DNA of 64,000 nucleotides from assembly GCA_024138015.1 (NCBI GenBank), contig JAMXBB010000011.1, positions 26,721,984 through 26,785,983 on the forward strand, given 5' to 3'. A program made the position numbers and the translations under genes. This document shows, piece after piece, positions 60,121 to 64,000 of this stretch. Position 1 is the first letter of the stretch. Each line of letters begins with the position of its first letter. The DNA is from Lumnitzera littorea (lineage: Eukaryota > Streptophyta > Magnoliopsida > Myrtales > Combretaceae). Below the pieces are notes generated by a model that was given only the letters and a program-made list of their open reading frames with translations, searched no databases and was not told where the DNA came from.

Positions 60121-60960
60121 TTGCATTGTTGAAACTAATTAAAAAAAAAAAAACCTTCTTATGAGTGCATACTCATCTATGTAATACTTATAATATGAAA
60201 AACATTTTGTACAATATGGCATTTGTTAAATTTTCGAAATGCATATAATCTTTTAGGGGTAACTTCTTGTCTATCCAATGACAAGTAATTCTCATATATG
60301 AATTTTCATTCCACTTGTTTGTCCAGGTTATAGAAATAAATGGAAACATGTACATTCAACAAGTGAAACTTAAGGAAAAATTCTCTTTTACATTGGTGGC
60401 ATAATCAAATATTGAATTTATGCATGGTTCTAAAGACGAGGTTGTACTCTTAAGCGTTGGAATGTTATTCAAATTAGCAAAAATAGAGATTGCACTAACT
60501 AAACGAGTAAAATATGCTCACAATCAATAATAATTCCACATTTTATTGCATAGATAATTATAATACAAATAATTATAATTATTATGCACAGTCGATCCAA
60601 TTAATATTGACCAATAGTAGAATAAGTACTTTAATTAGGTCATTATGAGATACTTAGTACATTATTGATTGGATAGGAATACCAACTAGAAATAGTGTCC
60701 TCAATACAATAATAAATATTGATAAATTAAATTTGCGAATTGACTTGCCTAGCTAACAAATTGTATGTATAAAACCAAAATTATCACTTATTTATTATCA
60801 CATGTTTATCATCTCGTTAGGTCGACTATATATTAGCTTAGGCCCACATGTACTTTACTTTTCTACATTGCCTAAAACACAACGTATACTAACTTCTTAA
60901 TCAAGAAGCCAAACTTCAAAAGATCTACTTTCTAGATTCTTCAATCAGATGCGACAGGTA
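60121..60960. other. Unassigned, possibly N-terminal hAT remains
   Basis: Lies upstream of the hAT relic on the minus strand. No motif readable. Confidence 0.35.
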
Positions 60961-60982
60961 CTCTCTCTCTCTCTCTCTCTCT
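60961..60982. repeat. (CT)11 microsatellite
   Basis: Uninterrupted CT repeat with further CT-rich sequence to 61005. It lies in the leader following the LTR and primer-like site on the minus strand. Confidence 0.95.
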
Positions 60983-61119
60983 TCTTTTCCCTTTCTCTCT
61001 CTCTCATACTGTTTATGTTCTCTCAGTACACGAAATTAAGGTTGTAAAATCTTTCTCTACAATGATGATTTAAAGAAGACAATTACAAATCTGAAAAGTA
61101 AAACTCTTAATTTATACTG

Positions 61120-61127
61120 TGATACCA
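61120..61127 (-). other. Primer-binding-like site TGGTATCA (minus strand)
   Basis: Minus-strand TGGTATCA lies four bases beyond the LTR end (...AATCAACA). It matches the start of the initiator-Met primer site, the position normal for a 5' LTR. The gypsy pol relic lies on the other side of the same LTR. Confidence 0.5.
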
Positions 61128-61131
61128 ATTT

Positions 61132-61582
61132 TGTTGATTGTTATTATACGTTTGCTACCAATACTAACAAAGTTGTTTTTTTGTTATGAGGTTTAATATG
61201 ATTTAATACTCAACGACACTCTACAATGAATCAAGCAAAAGAAATGAAACTCAATTGGTAAACCTTAGACTTCAAGCACTAGAGAAACCCCTCATATAAG
61301 AAGGTTCAATTACTAGGGTTTCGATACCTAACTGGTTTTTTTTCCCCTATTTATATGTACATTAGTATTTGTGGCTTATTTACAACTGTGTAACAAATTT
61401 GTTCGTTTCTTTGCTTGATATTTTTACAATCTCTAACTGTCTTATACAACTATTTGTAAAAACTGATTATATGCATGACTCCTCATGTTGTTATTGTATG
61501 CTTAAGTCTTTAAACAAAATTATCCAAATACCTCAGACATCTTTTGTTTATCCTTGAATATCTTCCATTTTCTGTCATAACA
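61132..61582 (-). mobile_element. Gypsy LTR, 451 bp (minus strand)
   Basis: On the minus strand it starts TGTTATGACAG right after the purine tract 'ggagaggagaaatt' (61583-61596) and ends AATCAACA before a primer-like site. The ends TGTT...AACA are inverted, as in LTRs. TATA box at 61349-61356 (minus 'tataaata'). Confidence 0.7.
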
Positions 61583-61596
61583 AATTTCTCCTCTCC

Positions 61597-63190
61597 TTAA
61601 ACATTGACCTTGTTCTCAAGGTCAAATTTAAGGTAATCCCTAATAAAATCTTATAAGTCTATCCATGTAGAATCCTTTGAAAATAGTGACTCCCATTAAA
61701 CTAGAACTTATGTAACTATAATACCCTGTTTGAAAAGCTCCCATATATTTAGAATAGCTTTGGGTTGGACTATTGGATGATTGTTTAAAGCCAAAGTTGG
61801 TAGTGGTTTAGGAGAATCCTATTTACCCTCAGCTTTCTTCAAGAGAGGTATGAAATATAGGATGGATCTTAGACTATTCTAGTAAATTCAATCTTTAAGC
61901 TATTGGTCTTATACACTCAATTACTTCAAAAAGACCAAAATATCTTCTAGATAGCTTATAGGACAGTCGATTAGCTAATGAAGTCTATCTATAAGGTTGC
62001 AACTTCACATAAGCCCAATCACCTACTAGCAACTCTTTATCAGACCTCTTTTGATTAGCAAAACTTTTCATTATTTGATATGCTTTTGTCAAGTTGTTTT
62101 TTAAAACAGATAACATATCATCTCATTCCTGTAGCTCTTACTCCATTGCCTCTACTGATGAAACTCGTTGATATAATTGGGGATCTGGGGAGGATCCCTA
62201 CCATACACTACCATAAAAGGAGTAAGTTGAGTACTAGTATTATAACTAGTATTAAATAAAAACTTTCCCAAGCTAAATATATGGGCTACTCCTTTGGTAA
62301 CTCCATGACAAAGGCCCTCAAATAGTGCTCCAAACCCTTATTCAATACTTCTATTTGACCATCTATTTGAGGATAGTAGGCTGAGCTCATATTCATCTAT
62401 GTTCCACCGAGCTTAAAAAGCTCTCTCCAAAATTTACTCAAGAACACACTATCTTTATCAGATATAGTTGTCTTCGAAGATCCATGAAGTTTAACTACCA
62501 ATTCAACAAATAACTTAGCTACTGATGTAGCTATGTAATTAGCAAGTCATGGACCCAAATGAAAGTATTTAGTAAGTCTATCCACAACAACCATTATTAT
62601 TGAATACCCTTATGATAATGGTAAACTAGTAATAAAGTCCCTTAAAATATGATAAAAAATTTGTTGTGGTATAGGAAGTGATTGTAATAAACCAGCTAGA
62701 GATGTTGTCAGGTACTTGATTTATTGGTAAACATGATAACACTTCACAAATTCTTCTACATCTCTCCTCATTACCTTCCAGTAGAATGCAAAACTTAAGC
62801 GCTTAAAAGTTTTTAGTATCCCTACATATCTTCCCATCGGTATAGCATGAAATTCCATCAATAAAGTAGGAATGATTGATAATGTTGAGAGAATGAAAAT
62901 CTTGTTGCCTAAATAAAGTAGCCTGTCTCAGTATGATAAAGGCAACTATAGTGACTCCCCTCTACAACATTTATCCCTCAATGTTATACATTCCACATTT
63001 TGCTCTAATTCCTTCTTTAGTATATTAAATGAACCAAAAGAAGGAATCGATAAAGCCAAAAGTTGGAATTGCTCTTCAAATCTCTTGGATAAAACATCCG
63101 TTACTTTATTATTTAGGCCTAGTTCATATTGTATCTCATAGTCATAACCCATTAATTTCTCTAAATATTGTTGTTAGAGTCTAAATTACT
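61597..63190 (-). pseudogene. Ty3/gypsy RNase H-integrase relic
   Basis: On the minus strand: RNase H end 'LMGYDYEIQYELGLNNKVTD' then 'VLSKR' (62946-63180); zinc-binding region 'MRRDVEEFVKCYHVYQ' (about 62740-62790); integrase 'DFITSLP' (first Asp, about 62630), 'MVVVDRLTKY', 'SDKDSVFLSKFW' (second Asp, about 62460), 'GQIEVLNKGLEHYLRAFVME' (Glu, about 62320-62370); linker 'VGDWAYVKLQPYR' and 'LANRLSYKLSRRYFGLFEVI' (about 61930-62020); and 'PIFHTSLEES' (about 61850). The spacing of the catalytic residues looks normal, but stops and frameshifts interrupt it. Everything upstream of RNase H is missing: the relic stops at the edge of the trinucleotide element near 63.2 kb. The type with a chromodomain-like tail is common in plants. 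Confidence 0.85.
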
Positions 63191-63204
63191 TAAGTAAGTA
63201 ATTC

Positions 63205-63629
63205 TTTGAGACTCTTCTAATATGTTCTAATGATTAAATGCCTCCCTAATAGTTCATTCACTTTATGGAATAAAATGAGATGGAATGGAATTGGAATTTC
63301 ATAAGGAATAGAATAATACATATTATTTTATTTAGTTAGATTTATAAATAATTTATTAATAAACATATAATATAACTTTAATGACTAAATTATTCTTTGC
63401 TCATTTTCTTTTTTAATTAATCCTAAAGAAATAGGTGATGGGGGTGACGGTTGGTGGTGACGATAGCAGTGGTAGTGGTGGTGGTGGTTGATGGCAGTAA
63501 TGGTAATGATAGCTACGGTAATTGGTGGCGATGGCGGTAACAGTGGAAGCGTCGGTAGCAATGATGGCAGTGACAGTGGTGGTTGGTGATGGCGACGGCG
63601 GCGGTAGCAGCGGTGATGGCGATGGCAGT
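63205..63629. mobile_element. Second copy of the trinucleotide-cored element, broken
   Basis: The end 'ttcattcactttatggaataaaa' and inner 'aattaatcctaaag' match, in reverse complement, the right half of the element at 11.89-12.53 kb. The core 63435-63629 is GGT/GGC/GAT-rich. The far half is cut off at 63630 where an LTR starts. The 105-codon frame 63385-63702 (minus), rich in His/Pro/Ser, is only the triplet repeat. Confidence 0.65.
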
Positions 63630-64000
63630 TGTCACGCCCCGAAGCGGCAGAGTCGTAACAGCCCCGCCGTGTAAACCACCTTAAGATAGAAGTTGGCCTC
63701 ACAACCGCTATCCTAGACCTGATTTACACAAGGCGTCCACAACTAACCCGCTTTGAAGTAGACAATTTGTAATTTAAATAAATCATTTACCTATAAAAGT
63801 GAGGAATTATATATATATGTTATCATTCAATTATTTCAGTTAAAGTTTACAACATTTCTCTATAGTATATTCCCTAGTTATTACATCACTCGGAAATGAA
63901 AAATAATTCTAAAATAAAAACTTAGACCTTAAAATATGTGTTTATTCTTCAATGTTTTTCCTCACTCCCCAGGATCCAGCAGTTGCTAGCTTCGGAGTAA
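63630..64000 (-). mobile_element. LTR 3' end (minus strand), continues past the window
   Basis: Starts on the plus strand with 'tgtcacgccccgaag', that is '...ggggcgtgaca' as the 3' end on the minus strand. About 170 bases match the end of the unit at 51.6-54.2 kb, with the newer-looking sequence 'acacggcggggctgttac' here. It sits in the triplet core of the element at 63.2 kb, so it inserted into it. Confidence 0.65.

Noticed and set aside
63385..63702. His/Pro/Ser-rich 105-codon frame
   Set aside because: It is the translation of a triplet repeat and runs into the LTR end.
1..64000. CRISPR arrays, bacterial operons, riboswitches
   Set aside because: No regularly spaced identical repeats with unique spacers, no bacterial gene packing; composition and transposons are those of a plant nucleus.
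1..64000. Endogenous pararetrovirus or other integrated virus
   Set aside because: All reverse-transcribing relics carry LTR, gypsy integrase or LINE features; no movement protein or coat-type motifs seen.

Overview
The window looks like intergenic DNA from a large plant nuclear genome, most likely a eudicot. It is AT-rich, full of microsatellites and homopolymer runs, and built almost entirely from broken transposable elements. I found no intact protein-coding gene. Every protein I can recognise is a transposon protein carrying stops or frameshifts. The genus cannot be named from the sequence.

Layout. 0-5.7 kb: the 3' end and LTR of one retroelement (82-bp tandem repeats, polypurine tract, LTR from 855), next to a Ty3/gypsy integrase fragment, its LTR with a primer-binding-like site, and a ~190-bp degenerate tandem repeat. 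8-10.5 kb: a 300-bp direct-repeat pair around 1.4 kb, an 80-bp tandem repeat and a GC-richer island ending in A15G18. 11-12.9 kb: a minus-strand LINE (RT end, RNase H, poly(A)) interrupted by a trinucleotide-cored element. 13.52-14.90 kb: a fold-back element with ~550-bp inverted repeats, probably Mutator-like. 15.9-24.6 kb: LTR-like blocks and degenerate minisatellites. 24.7-26.7 kb: a GC-richer block rich in AGCTCGG.

26.700-32.578 kb is the most notable object: a Mutator-like element (MULE) with matching terminal inverted repeats and a 9-10 bp target-site duplication. On the minus strand it carries a transposase that has lost its DDE core, followed by a plant mobile domain (PMD) pseudogene. 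34.998-44.070 kb is a second, 9.1-kb MULE with ~180-bp TIRs and a 9-bp duplication (8/9). It holds a PB1-like/MuDR/DDE/SWIM transposase pseudogene, a minus-strand GRF-type zinc-finger fragment, older LTR debris, and a 333-bp hAT-type MITE sitting inside the transposase reading frame with a perfect 8-bp duplication.

45.17-46.06 kb: a probable hAT MITE. 48-51.1 kb: a minus-strand gypsy gag-protease relic. 51.6-54.2 kb: a long LTR-like unit whose 3' end recurs inverted at 63.63 kb. 54.5-56.4 kb: minisatellites, including a perfect 60-bp tandem duplication. 58.9-60.1 kb: a minus-strand hAT transposase relic. 61.1-63.2 kb: a minus-strand gypsy RNase H-integrase relic with its LTR and primer-binding-like site. 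63.2-64 kb: a second copy of the trinucleotide-cored element, broken by an LTR insertion.

The elements do not act together. The layout records nested insertion over time. TIR, TSD and homology statements come from alignment by eye and need computational confirmation.
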